Shown: positions 1-5,234 of the stretch, piece by piece | Layout: the number at the start of each line of letters is the position of its first letter | Position numbering within the stretch: position 1 is the first letter of the stretch | Assembly (NCBI GenBank): GCA_024639625.1 | Contig: JAHEIA010000078.1 | Coordinates: forward strand, 1 to 9,378 | From: Chromatiales bacterium | Lineage (GTDB): Bacteria > Pseudomonadota > Gammaproteobacteria > Chromatiales > Chromatiaceae | DNA: 9,378 nucleotides | Direction of reading: 5' to 3' | Program-made: the position numbers and the translations under genes | Notes under the pieces: model-generated | What the model was told of the DNA's origin: nothing | What the model saw: only the letters and a program-made list of their open reading frames with translations | The model's database searches: none

Positions 1-574
1 TCGATTCATCGGCCACCATTTCGCTGAGCGCAAGCTGCTGCTTGCGCTCGCCTTCCTCACCGGCAATAGTGAACCGAATGCTCCCCTTTGCGACGCCGAA
101 CTCCTTGTTCAGCTGACGCACCGTGAAGGCCACGACATAGCGATGCTCTGTCGCAAGTTTCTGCACCCCGAAGTCCTGCACCTGCAGAGCCGACGGTGTC
201 TCATCCTTGGACAGCACACCGCGCATCAATTTCAGTTCTTGGTTGAGCTGAATGCGCTCCTCTTGGCATTGCCTGATTTGTTCTTTCAAGGCGACTAGCG
301 ACTCGCCGTCCATGCCCCGCAGCTGGCGCAGTTCCGCCATCTCCTGCCGCAGGGCCTGCTGTTCACGCTCCTGCAAAGCGGATCGTTCTTGCACCCGCTC
401 CAGGTCGTGGCGGACGTGCTGGAGAGCCGCGATCTCACCACGGCAGCCGAGCCGCCACCCGAGGCCCGCCGCTCCCGCCAGCAGCAAGAGCAGGAGCACT
501 GCCCGAATCCAACGGGTCCGATGATGTCCCGGCTGCACGATGCGCGGGGCATGGAAACGCACCCTAGCATGCAT
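1..574 (-). CDS. DUF6776-type membrane-anchored coiled-coil protein, partial (C-terminus outside window)
   Basis: The minus frame is open from the ATG at 572-574 to the window edge, giving 191 residues. Seen: a basic N-terminus, one membrane segment at about residues 23-40 (run of Leu/Ala, then GLGWRLGC), a Glu/Gln/Arg-rich coiled coil at about 46-118, and the start of a beta-rich domain (LRGMDG, LMRGVLSKD, LQVQDFGV, HRYVVAFTVRQ) that matches my memory of the DUF6776 family. The likely topology is a short cytoplasmic tail, one anchor and a periplasmic coiled coil. The start lies 22 bp after the argC stop, with GGGAAAGG about 5 nt before the ATG, so it is probably co-transcribed with argC. In Pseudomonas-like genomes an argC-hypothetical-bactofilin order is common, so a bactofilin may follow outside the window (inference). 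Molecular function is unknown. A shadow frame with an ATG at 760-762 overlaps argC and is less likely. Confidence 0.72.
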   Translation of the reverse strand, partial: MHARVRFHAPRIVQPGHHRTRWIRAVLLLLLLAGAAGLGWRLGCRGEIAALQHVRHDLERVQERSALQEREQQALRQEMAELRQLRGMDGESLVALKEQIRQCQEERIQLNQELKLMRGVLSKDETPSALQVQDFGVQKLATEHRYVVAFTVRQLNKEFGVAKGSIRFTIAGEEGERKQQLALSEMVADES

Positions 575-596
575 TCTGCCTTTCCCGTTCCCCAGC

Positions 597-1634
597 CTAC
601 GGCAGCAACGCCACAGCGTCCAAGGCAAGCGACTCTGCAAGACCGAACATGATATTCATATTTTGTACCGCTTGACCGGCCGCCCCCTTCACTAGGTTGT
701 CGATGACCGAAGAAACCACCACCACGTCTTTGCCGCCCGGCTGATGCACGGCAATCCGGCAAGTATTCACCCCGCGCACCGACCGTGTCTCGGGGTGGGA
801 ACCCGGCGGCAGAATATCCACGAAGTCTTCACCGGAGTACCGGCCTTCAAAGAGCTGCTGCAGATCCTCGCCGGTGCCGGCGTCCAGCAGCGTAGCGTAC
901 AAGGTGGCCTCGATCCCGCGAATCATCGGCAGCAGGTGTGGAACAAAGGTTAATCCGACCGGACGCTGCGCGATACTGCCCAGGACCTGTTCTATCTCCG
1001 GCAGATGCCGGTGCCCGGGTATCGCGTACGCCTTGAAACTTTCGCCCACCTCGCCCATCAGCGCATTTACACTCGCCTTACGCCCGGCGCCGCTGACGCC
1101 GGATTTGGCATCGGCAATCAGCCGCTCGCTAGCAACCAACCCGGCTTCGATCAGGGGCAACAATCCGAGACTGACCGCCGTCGGGTAACACCCCGGGTTG
1201 GCCACCAGGCGTGCTCGCTTGATGCGCTCGCGGTGCAGTTCCGGAAGTCCGTAGACCGCGCTCGCCAGCAGATCCGGGCAGGCGTGCGGCATGCCGTACC
1301 AGCGCTCCCAGGCCGCGGCGTCGGCGAGGCGAAAATCGGCAGCTAGATCAATGACCTTGACCCCGGCCGCGAGCAGGTCTGGCACCATCTGCATCGCTGT
1401 GCCGTTAGGGGTCGCGAAGAACACCAGATCACAGTCCGCCAGGACCTTTGGATCCGGAACACTGAACGCAAGATCGGTGATGCCTCGCAAATTAGGGAAC
1501 AAGTCGCAGGCCCGGACACCGGCCTCGGAGCGCGACGTGATGAAGCGCAGGTCCGCCTCGGGATGCCGCGCCAGCAGGCGCAGCAACTCGGCTCCCGTGT
1601 ATCCTGTGCCACCAACAATTCCTATCTCGATCAT
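597..1634 (-). CDS. argC: N-acetyl-gamma-glutamyl-phosphate reductase
   Basis: This 345-residue cytoplasmic enzyme reduces N-acetyl-glutamyl phosphate to the semialdehyde with NADPH, the third step of arginine (ornithine) synthesis. Seen: the nucleotide-binding GGTGYTGAE at residues 8-16, FFATPNG at 72-78, the catalytic cysteine in [10 protein letters not shown] (Cys149), SGVSGAGR at 178-185, and the active-site histidine region [10 protein letters not shown] at 206-215. Length fits the type-1 ArgC family (about 335-345). I chose the ATG at 1632-1634 because the protein then begins [14 protein letters not shown] as in homologues and GGTGA lies 7 nt upstream; the upstream in-frame ATG at 1671-1673 would add 13 unconserved residues. 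A DUF6776 gene follows 22 bp downstream. Candidate promoter and palindrome sit just upstream, and a possible sRNA or leader lies farther up. Full length, nothing missing. Confidence 0.97.
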   Translation of the reverse strand: MIEIGIVGGTGYTGAELLRLLARHPEADLRFITSRSEAGVRACDLFPNLRGITDLAFSVPDPKVLADCDLVFFATPNGTAMQMVPDLLAAGVKVIDLAADFRLADAAAWERWYGMPHACPDLLASAVYGLPELHRERIKRARLVANPGCYPTAVSLGLLPLIEAGLVASERLIADAKSGVSGAGRKASVNALMGEVGESFKAYAIPGHRHLPEIEQVLGSIAQRPVGLTFVPHLLPMIRGIEATLYATLLDAGTGEDLQQLFEGRYSGEDFVDILPPGSHPETRSVRGVNTCRIAVHQPGGKDVVVVSSVIDNLVKGAAGQAVQNMNIMFGLAESLALDAVALLP

Positions 1635-1671
1635 GTTGCAATCACCCACGTCGAAAGAAGGCTGCCCGCCC

Positions 1672-1686
1672 ATGAGTTGAACTCAT
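1672..1686. repeat. Perfect palindrome upstream of argC (possible operator)
   Basis: ATGAGTT-G-AACTCAT is a perfect 7-bp inverted repeat with one central base. It lies 38-52 bp before the argC ATG and about 14-28 nt downstream of the predicted argC transcription start. It could be a repressor site or, in RNA, a short stem. It does not fit the 18-bp ArgR box (TGAAT-WWWW-ATTCA), because its half sites are TGAGT and the centre is too short, so I do not name a regulator. Confidence 0.4.
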
Positions 1687-1706
1687 ACCGGGCGATCACG
1701 GGAAAT

Positions 1707-1735
1707 ATCATACGTAGGGGGGTGGCAAAGCGGAA
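1707..1735 (-). promoter_or_regulatory. Candidate sigma70 promoter for argC
   Basis: On the minus strand, TTCCGC (1730-1735) and TATGAT (1707-1712) are separated by 17 nt. The -10 matches the consensus at 5 of 6 positions; the -35 is poor (3 of 6). Predicted start is near 1700, giving a leader of about 65 nt to the argC ATG that contains the 1672-1686 palindrome. It lies downstream of the terminator at 1767-1795, so argC would have its own start. Confidence 0.4.
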
Positions 1736-1766
1736 GCGTTAGCAGGCTGTTGCTGAAATACAACGG

Positions 1767-1795
1767 AAAACAAAAAAGCGGCACATTGGCCGCTT
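1767..1795 (-). terminator. Rho-independent terminator of the putative small RNA
   Basis: On the minus strand a perfect 7-bp stem AAGCGGC/GCCGCTT (arms 1789-1795 and 1776-1782, 6-nt loop) is followed by TTTTGTTTT (1775-1767). On the plus strand the hairpin is followed by ATAAAGG, so it works in one direction only. It lies about 130 bp before the argC start and about 70 nt after the predicted start from the promoter at 1871-1899. Confidence 0.75.
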
Positions 1796-1864
1796 ATAAA
1801 GGTAGGTGACGTCGTTTTTATGCTATTTCCCGCTGTCGAAACAACGGTCGTCACAAACCTGTTG
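1768..1864 (-). ncRNA. Putative small structured RNA (about 95 nt), or terminated argC leader
   Basis: This is a complete transcription unit without a credible reading frame: near-consensus promoter upstream (1871-1899), expected start near 1863, intrinsic terminator at 1767-1795. The RNA should fold. AGGU (1857-1860) pairs with ACCU (1800-1803) and GUGACG (1849-1854) with CGUCAC (1806-1811), separated by a 2x2 internal loop. Inside is a 6-bp hairpin capped by UUCG (arms 1841-1846 and 1831-1836, with one G-U pair). A stretch GGAAAUAGCAUAAAAACG (1830-1813) would stay unpaired and A-rich, suitable for target pairing or Hfq contact (inference). I do not recognise an Rfam family; it does not look like 6S, RsmY/Z or a known riboswitch. 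Since it points at argC, it could instead be an attenuated argC leader. Exact ends are predictions. Confidence 0.6.
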
Positions 1865-1870
1865 CAAAGA

Positions 1871-1899
1871 ACTATATGACCTACCTCCCAGTCTGTCAA
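1871..1899 (-). promoter_or_regulatory. Near-consensus sigma70 promoter of the putative small RNA
   Basis: The minus strand reads TTGACA (1894-1899), exactly 17 nt, then TATAGT (1871-1876): a perfect -35 and a 5-of-6 -10 at ideal spacing. An A-tract, CGAAAAAATA, lies just upstream of the -35 like an UP element. It is the best promoter in the window. The spacer also contains AGGTAGGT (1880-1887), complementary to a copy of the same octamer in the other orientation at 1800-1807, giving an inverted pair around the transcription start. Confidence 0.75.
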
Positions 1900-2280
1900 G
1901 AAGTATTTTTTCGAATCAACGAGATGAGTTAAGTGTTCTTGCAGCGAAAAACACGCCTTCCATCGTGTTGCAGCTCTCACGGCGAGAGGCCTCTTCCGAC
2001 GCCAGCAACCGTCCATGTGTTGCATACCTGATACACCCGATTTCTTCGCGACGCCGGGGGTTGTGCCACATGACCGATGACTCATCTAGCGATTGCCGCC
2101 CCCCCTGGCTTGACAACTGCGGCCAGGGGCTTTCGTCCCTTACCCGGCGCGGGCTATCCGCATTCACTGCCCGCAGTCAGCTTCGAGCTACCACGGTCAG
2201 CCCCGGCACGCACGGCGAAAACCACGGAGAGCCAGCGCGGTCCGCTCGCAAAATGCTGCCGCGAAACCAACGCCTAAAAG
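1900..2280. other. Intergenic stretch without a recognisable gene
   Basis: Between the small-RNA promoter and the erpA terminator I see no credible gene. The open frames here (for example plus 1806-2477 and minus 1916-2167) have no recognisable domain, no good ribosome site, and run across the promoter or into erpA. Visible structure: a 10-bp palindrome AGAGGCCTCT at 1985-1994 and an 8-bp hairpin CCCCTGGC/GCCAGGGG at 2102-2109/2122-2129 with a 12-nt loop and no U-tract. Sequence from about 1740 to 1960 is visibly AT-richer than the flanking genes. It may be degenerate former coding sequence (inference). Confidence 0.5.
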
Positions 2281-2312
2281 AAAAGGCCCGGCAGCGAACT
2301 GCCGGGCCTTTT
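2281..2312 (-). terminator. Strong rho-independent terminator after the Fe-S carrier gene
   Basis: A perfect 14-bp stem (arms 2281-2294 and 2299-2312, core GGCCCGGCAG/CTGCCGGGCC) has a 4-nt loop, which reads TTCG on the minus strand. It ends in TTTTCTTTT on the minus strand and TTTTCT on the plus strand. It starts 30 bp after the erpA stop codon, so its main job is to end the erpA transcript; it could also work in the other direction. Confidence 0.92.
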
Positions 2313-2341
2313 CTCCGCTGCGCGAGAAATCCGCGTGTGCG

Positions 2342-2722
2342 TCAGCCGCACCCGCCGCCCGCATTGGATCCACAGGTTCCGCACCCACCACCGCTCATCG
2401 GCTGCAGGTTATTGAATACAAAACTTGCGTTCCCTTCCCCGCGATCGACGAAATCGATCTCTACGCCTTTGAGGTAAGTCATGGTGGCATCATCGACCAC
2501 CAATTTGAACGGGCCACACTCAAGCACGCCGTCATTGGAGTCAATGCGGTCGGTAAAAGCCATACCGAAACTAACGCCACTGCAGCCGCCGGGGGTGGCA
2601 AATACCCTGACACCCTGAATGCTGTCGTCCACGTCGCCGAGCAGCTCCGCCATCTTGGCGTGAGCCGATTCGGTTAAGCTCAGTTCCTGGTCAGACAACG
2701 CGCTGGCCATGGTCGCACTCAT
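2342..2722 (-). CDS. erpA: A-type iron-sulfur cluster carrier (ErpA/IscA family)
   Basis: A cytoplasmic carrier of 126 residues that accepts Fe-S clusters from the assembly scaffold and hands them to target enzymes. Seen: HesB/IscA fold motifs SLTESAHAKM (15-24), RVFATPGGCSGVSFG (39-53, Cys47), VVDDATMTYLKGVEIDF (75-91) and FVFNNLQ (101-107). Start: ATG at 2720-2722 with AGGAG about 8 nt upstream; the upstream ATG at 2810-2812 would add 30 unconserved residues and pass through the promoter. Odd: the C-terminus is Gly-rich, GGGCGTCGSNAGGGCG, with Cys114, Cys117 and Cys125. The usual C-x-C pair (CGCG) is therefore C-x2-C with one extra cysteine, and the spacing from Cys47 is 67 rather than about 64. 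The symbol erpA rests on nearness to argC; IscA-like naming is equally possible. It has its own promoter and terminator. Confidence 0.88.
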   Translation of the reverse strand: MSATMASALSDQELSLTESAHAKMAELLGDVDDSIQGVRVFATPGGCSGVSFGMAFTDRIDSNDGVLECGPFKLVVDDATMTYLKGVEIDFVDRGEGNASFVFNNLQPMSGGGCGTCGSNAGGGCG

Positions 2723-2758
2723 AAGTACTCTCCTAAAAATATGCTCGTCAGGGCGGGA

Positions 2759-2767
2759 ATTGTAGCA
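2759..2767 (-). promoter_or_regulatory. Extended -10 promoter of erpA
   Basis: The minus strand reads TGCTACAAT: a TGn extension (2765-2767) plus a -10 that matches TATAAT at 5 of 6 positions (2759-2764). No good -35 is visible at 16-18 nt, which is normal for extended -10 promoters. Predicted start is near 2752, giving a leader of about 30 nt with AGGAG before the ATG. I saw no clear IscR or Fur site beside it. Confidence 0.5.
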
Positions 2768-2823
2768 TTGGAGACCGTTTCCTACCATCCAGCTAAGGAA
2801 TCGCCGCTGCACCGCGCGTCGGC

Positions 2824-3315
2824 TCAGGATTCAATCGCCAATCCCCCGCGGGCATTCAGCGCGTAGAGGTGCCGTTCGGCGTCTATCAAATGCTGCCCCC
2901 AGTGCGAACGGAAACCGCGACACCACTCCCGTAGCACCTTGCTTGGCCCGTCCGGGTCCTGATCCAGTAAACGCAACCCGTGCTTGAGTTCGCAATAGAT
3001 ATCCGTCAGATCATCCGCCAAACTACCGCTCATACATTGGCTGTCAGCAGCGGAATCGAACTCCATCCAATATCCGTCCCGCTCACCGAGCAATTCCCGC
3101 AGATGGGAAAACAGCTCGAAACGGGCGTCCAGATCTGCCACCAGCACGGGTTCCGAACTCTGCGCCGGACTCGCCAACGCAGAGATTGCCGCGTGCAGAC
3201 GCGGTAACAAGGAAGCGACATCACCCAACCATGCTTCGTCTTGCTCGCCCGCGCTCTCTACGATCGCACAATAGCGACGGGCCAGTGCGACCATTTCTTG
3301 AAGATCGGAAGTCAT
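2824..3315 (-). CDS. DUF5063 domain-containing protein
   Basis: A soluble, probably all-alpha cytoplasmic protein of 163 residues; no signal peptide or membrane segment. Seen: MTSDLQEMVALARRYCAIVE at the N-terminus, an acidic centre (DLTDIYCELKHGLRLLDQ, about residues 107-124), and a C-terminal HWGQHLIDAERHLYALN (about 138-154). The last resembles the W-x2-H-L-x-D-A-x2-x-L motif I associate with DUF5063, a family without known activity. I chose the ATG at 3313-3315 because GAGGTGA ends 4 nt before it; the open frame reaches 3468 but that part covers a large inverted repeat and looks non-coding. Downstream erpA starts 101 bp later with its own promoter; rubredoxin lies 200 bp upstream. Function unknown; a link to Fe-S or redox chemistry would be inference from neighbours only. 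Confidence 0.78.
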   Translation of the reverse strand: MTSDLQEMVALARRYCAIVESAGEQDEAWLGDVASLLPRLHAAISALASPAQSSEPVLVADLDARFELFSHLRELLGERDGYWMEFDSAADSQCMSGSLADDLTDIYCELKHGLRLLDQDPDGPSKVLREWCRGFRSHWGQHLIDAERHLYALNARGGLAIES

Positions 3316-3515
3316 CGCCTCACCTCTGAGCCAAACCTTTAAGACCAAGTGTAGACGAGTTTCGCTTCCCAGCAGCGCGGGATAGGGGGCCACACGAGCC
3401 GGATTCACGAGGGCGTACCGCTTCCGCGAGCCCCCTATTCGCAGTCGAGGAGCGGAGCGCAGCCGCATGCGCCCACGCAGCGCTCAGGCGACTGGAAGCA
3501 GAACCAGGAGATGCG
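3316..3515. other. Intergenic region between rubredoxin and DUF5063 genes with inverted repeats
   Basis: No gene is seen in these 200 bp. They contain the long inverted repeat 3380-3440, and a smaller palindrome set: CGCATGCG (3464-3471) inside a GAGCGC/GCGCTC pair (3455-3460/3480-3485). A weak -10-like TACACT on the minus strand (3348-3353) is the only promoter candidate for the DUF5063 gene, with no clear -35. No U-tract follows any hairpin, so no intrinsic terminator for rubredoxin is apparent. Confidence 0.5.
3380..3440. repeat. Long inverted repeat (REP-like or structured leader)
   Basis: ATAGGGGGC (3382-3390) and GCCCCCTAT (3430-3438) form a perfect 9-bp stem that extends by two more pairs (one G-T, one G-C) to 3380/3440. 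The 39-nt interior holds a small GGCG-tac-CGCT fold (around 3411-3423) and two CACGAG copies (3393-3398, 3406-3411). It sits 65-125 bp before the DUF5063 start, so it could be a dispersed extragenic palindrome or part of that gene's leader. Confidence 0.5.
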
Positions 3516-3680
3516 TCAGATCTCCACCATCTCGAAATCTTCCTTGCCGGCCCCGCATTCCGGGCACTTCCAGTTCAGCGGCACGTCCTCCCAGCGGGTG
3601 CCAGGGGCAATGCCCTCGTCGGGAAGTCCCTGCGCCTCAGCATAGACAAAACCGCAAATCACACACATGTATCTCTTCAT
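3516..3680 (-). CDS. Rubredoxin
   Basis: A 54-residue cytoplasmic electron carrier with one iron bound by four cysteines. Seen: CVICGFVY (Cys6, Cys9) and CPECGAGK (Cys39, Cys42), the standard C-x2-C-G pairs, plus the conserved aromatic positions Tyr13, Trp30 and Trp37, and [14 protein letters not shown] between the halves. Length is typical (52-55). The ATG at 3678-3680 gives [10 protein letters not shown], like homologues; an ATG six codons upstream (3696-3698) is open but gives an unusual N-terminus. The ribosome site is modest (GAGGCAGGCGG). It is divergent from thiD, separated by 109 bp; a rubredoxin beside thiD/thiE/hemL is a recurring arrangement in gammaproteobacteria. Its redox partner cannot be told from the sequence. 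Confidence 0.96.
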   Translation of the reverse strand: MKRYMCVICGFVYAEAQGLPDEGIAPGTRWEDVPLNWKCPECGAGKEDFEMVEI

Positions 3681-3750
3681 CCGCCTGCCTCTTTCCAATT
3701 ACTCAAACGACGTGCCGCATTCTGCCATGGAGCAGCGCTTCGCCAAACCG

Positions 3751-3780
3751 TTTCCGGCCTCCCGGACAAGCGGTTAGAAT
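3751..3780 (+). promoter_or_regulatory. Promoter of the thiD-thiE-hemL operon
   Basis: TTTCCG (3751-3756), 18 nt, then TAGAAT (3775-3780). The -10 is good (5 of 6), the -35 weak. The expected start at about 3786-3788 falls just before the thiD ATG at 3790, leaving almost no leader. No TPP riboswitch fits in the 109-bp divergent region. Confidence 0.5.
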
Positions 3781-3789
3781 GCGATCCCT

Positions 3790-4593
3790 ATGAACCGTCC
3801 CCAGCGTTCGCCTGTCGTACTCACATTCTCGGGCCATGACCCGGGCGGCGGAGCGGGCATCCAGGCCGACATCGAGGCGATCGGTGCCAATGGTTGCCAC
3901 TGCTGCACCGTGGTAACCTGCCTGACCCGGCAAGACAGCTGTAACCTGTACTCGGTGACACCCTTGCCGGCCGAGCAGATCCTGGACCAAGCCCGCACCA
4001 TTCTGCAGGACAGCCCAATAGCCGCACTGAAGATCGGCCTGCTTGGCAGCCCCGCGATCGCCGGCGCAATCGCCTCACTACTGGCCGAGCATCCCCAGCT
4101 TCCGGTGGTTCTCGATCCGGTACTCACAGCGGGGAGCGGCACCGATCTGAGCAGCCCGAGATTACTGCAAGCAATCCGCGAACAACTGTTACCGCACACC
4201 GATCTTCTCACGCCAAACCGCCGCGAGGCGCGCACTCTGGCCAGCGCCGCCGCTTTACCGGTCTGCGCCCGGAAGATCCAGCAGCTAGGCTGCCGCTGGC
4301 TGCTGATCACCGGCGCCGACGAAGCGGATACCGAGGTGAGCAACCAGTTGTATGGCCCAGCCGGCGAGTTGCAGGCTTTCACTTGGGATCTTCTCCCCGG
4401 CAGCTATCACGGATCCGGCTGCACGCTGGCCGCTGCGATCACGGCCCAACTCGCCTTGGGACTCACGGTTCCGCAGGCCGCACGGACCGCCCAGGAATAT
4501 ACCTGGAACAGCCTTCGCCAAGGTCTGCGAACCGGGCGCTGCCAGGCAATTCCGAATCGTTGGCACGTGCGGGGTCCGGCGCAAGAACCGTGA
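3790..4593 (+). CDS. thiD: Hydroxymethylpyrimidine/phosphomethylpyrimidine kinase
   Basis: A cytoplasmic ribokinase-fold enzyme of 267 residues that phosphorylates HMP and then HMP-P, giving the pyrimidine diphosphate for thiamine. Seen: FSGHDPGGGAGIQADIEA (13-30), VVTCLTRQ (41-48), LDPVLTAGSGTDL (108-120), TPNRREA (141-147), and the anion-hole/catalytic segment SYHGSGCTLAAAI (205-217, with Cys211 of the GxGC motif). Length is typical (about 260-270). The ATG at 3790 is the only sensible start, yet no Shine-Dalgarno precedes it and the -10 ends 9 bp upstream, so translation may begin on a leaderless mRNA. Its TGA overlaps the GTG of thiE (GTGA), so the two are coupled. The SGHDP variant instead of AGSDP is common in this branch, from memory. 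Confidence 0.95.
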   Translation: MNRPQRSPVVLTFSGHDPGGGAGIQADIEAIGANGCHCCTVVTCLTRQDSCNLYSVTPLPAEQILDQARTILQDSPIAALKIGLLGSPAIAGAIASLLAEHPQLPVVLDPVLTAGSGTDLSSPRLLQAIREQLLPHTDLLTPNRREARTLASAAALPVCARKIQQLGCRWLLITGADEADTEVSNQLYGPAGELQAFTWDLLPGSYHGSGCTLAAAITAQLALGLTVPQAARTAQEYTWNSLRQGLRTGRCQAIPNRWHVRGPAQEP

Positions 4594-5234
4594 CCAACAG
4601 GTATCGGCTGCACGGACTCTACGCGGTTACGGAGCTGGCGCTCGCCAGCGTCGCCATGGTGAGCAAGGTAGAGGGCTGCTTGCAGGGGGGCGCGCGAGTC
4701 GTGCAATATCGCGACAAGAGCGACGACCGGGAACGACGCCGAACGGATGCTGGCGCCTTGCTCCAGCTCTGCCGCCGCTTCCAGGTGCCCCTGATTATCA
4801 ATGACGATGTCTCGCTAGCGGCGGAGATCGCCGCAGATGGGGTACATCTCGGGAGCTCAGACATGGGCCTCAGAGACGCCCGCCGCCGCTTGGGGAAGCA
4901 AGCCTTGATCGGTGTGTCTTGCTATAACCGGATCGACCGGGCCATCGCAGCAGAGTACCACGGGGCCTCTTATGTCGCCTTCGGGCGCTTTTTCCCCTCC
5001 ACCAGCAAACCCCAGGCGGCCGCTGCCGATCCGGCGCTCCTGCGCTCCGCGCGCAAGGCGCTGAGCCTGCCGATTGTTGCGATTGGCGGGATAACGCCGC
5101 AAAATGGAGGCGCTCTGATTCGCGCAGGGGCGGACATGCTGGCGGTCATCCACGCCCTCTTTGGCGAGCCGGATACGCGCCGCGCCGCCCAGGCCTTTTC
5201 CCAACTTTTCTCCCCGGAGGTTGTACCCAGATGA
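4590..5234 (+). CDS. thiE: Thiamine-phosphate synthase
   Basis: A cytoplasmic TIM-barrel enzyme of 214 residues that couples HMP-PP with thiazole phosphate to give thiamine phosphate. Seen: LHGLYAVTE (8-15 region), the pyrophosphate-binding QYRDK (39-43), INDD (70-73), DGVHLGSSD (83-91), IGVSCY (107-112), [13 protein letters not shown] (129-141) and the phosphate-binding VAIGGI (163-168). Start: the GTG at 4590 overlapping the thiD stop; the frame stays open upstream but only inside thiD. No strong ribosome site, so coupling to thiD is the likely way it is translated. Its TGA overlaps the hemL ATG (ATGA). The substrate is the ThiD product, so the gene order follows the pathway. Confidence 0.95.
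   Translation: MTNRYRLHGLYAVTELALASVAMVSKVEGCLQGGARVVQYRDKSDDRERRRTDAGALLQLCRRFQVPLIINDDVSLAAEIAADGVHLGSSDMGLRDARRRLGKQALIGVSCYNRIDRAIAAEYHGASYVAFGRFFPSTSKPQAAAADPALLRSARKALSLPIVAIGGITPQNGGALIRAGADMLAVIHALFGEPDTRRAAQAFSQLFSPEVVPR

Noticed and set aside
1672..1686. ArgR box upstream of argC
   Set aside because: Half sites are TGAGT, not TGAAT, and the total length is too short for the ArgR consensus. Kept only as an unnamed palindrome.
1905..1925. tRNA-like TTCGAATC sequence
   Set aside because: No acceptor, D or anticodon arms can be formed around it.
1708..2085. Minus-strand 125-codon open frame over the putative small RNA
   Set aside because: It has no recognisable domain, and it runs through a near-consensus promoter and an intrinsic terminator. 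Composition looks random.
2110..2115. TTGACA on the plus strand as a -35 box
   Set aside because: No acceptable -10 at 16-18 nt downstream and no plus-strand gene follows.
1806..2477. Plus-strand 223-codon open frame
   Set aside because: It crosses the strong terminator at 2281-2312 and enters erpA antisense; no family resemblance and no ribosome site.
3718..3745. Minus-strand promoter for rubredoxin (CAGAAT with TTTGGC, 17 nt)
   Set aside because: Both boxes match poorly, and the site is not stronger than chance in this divergent region.
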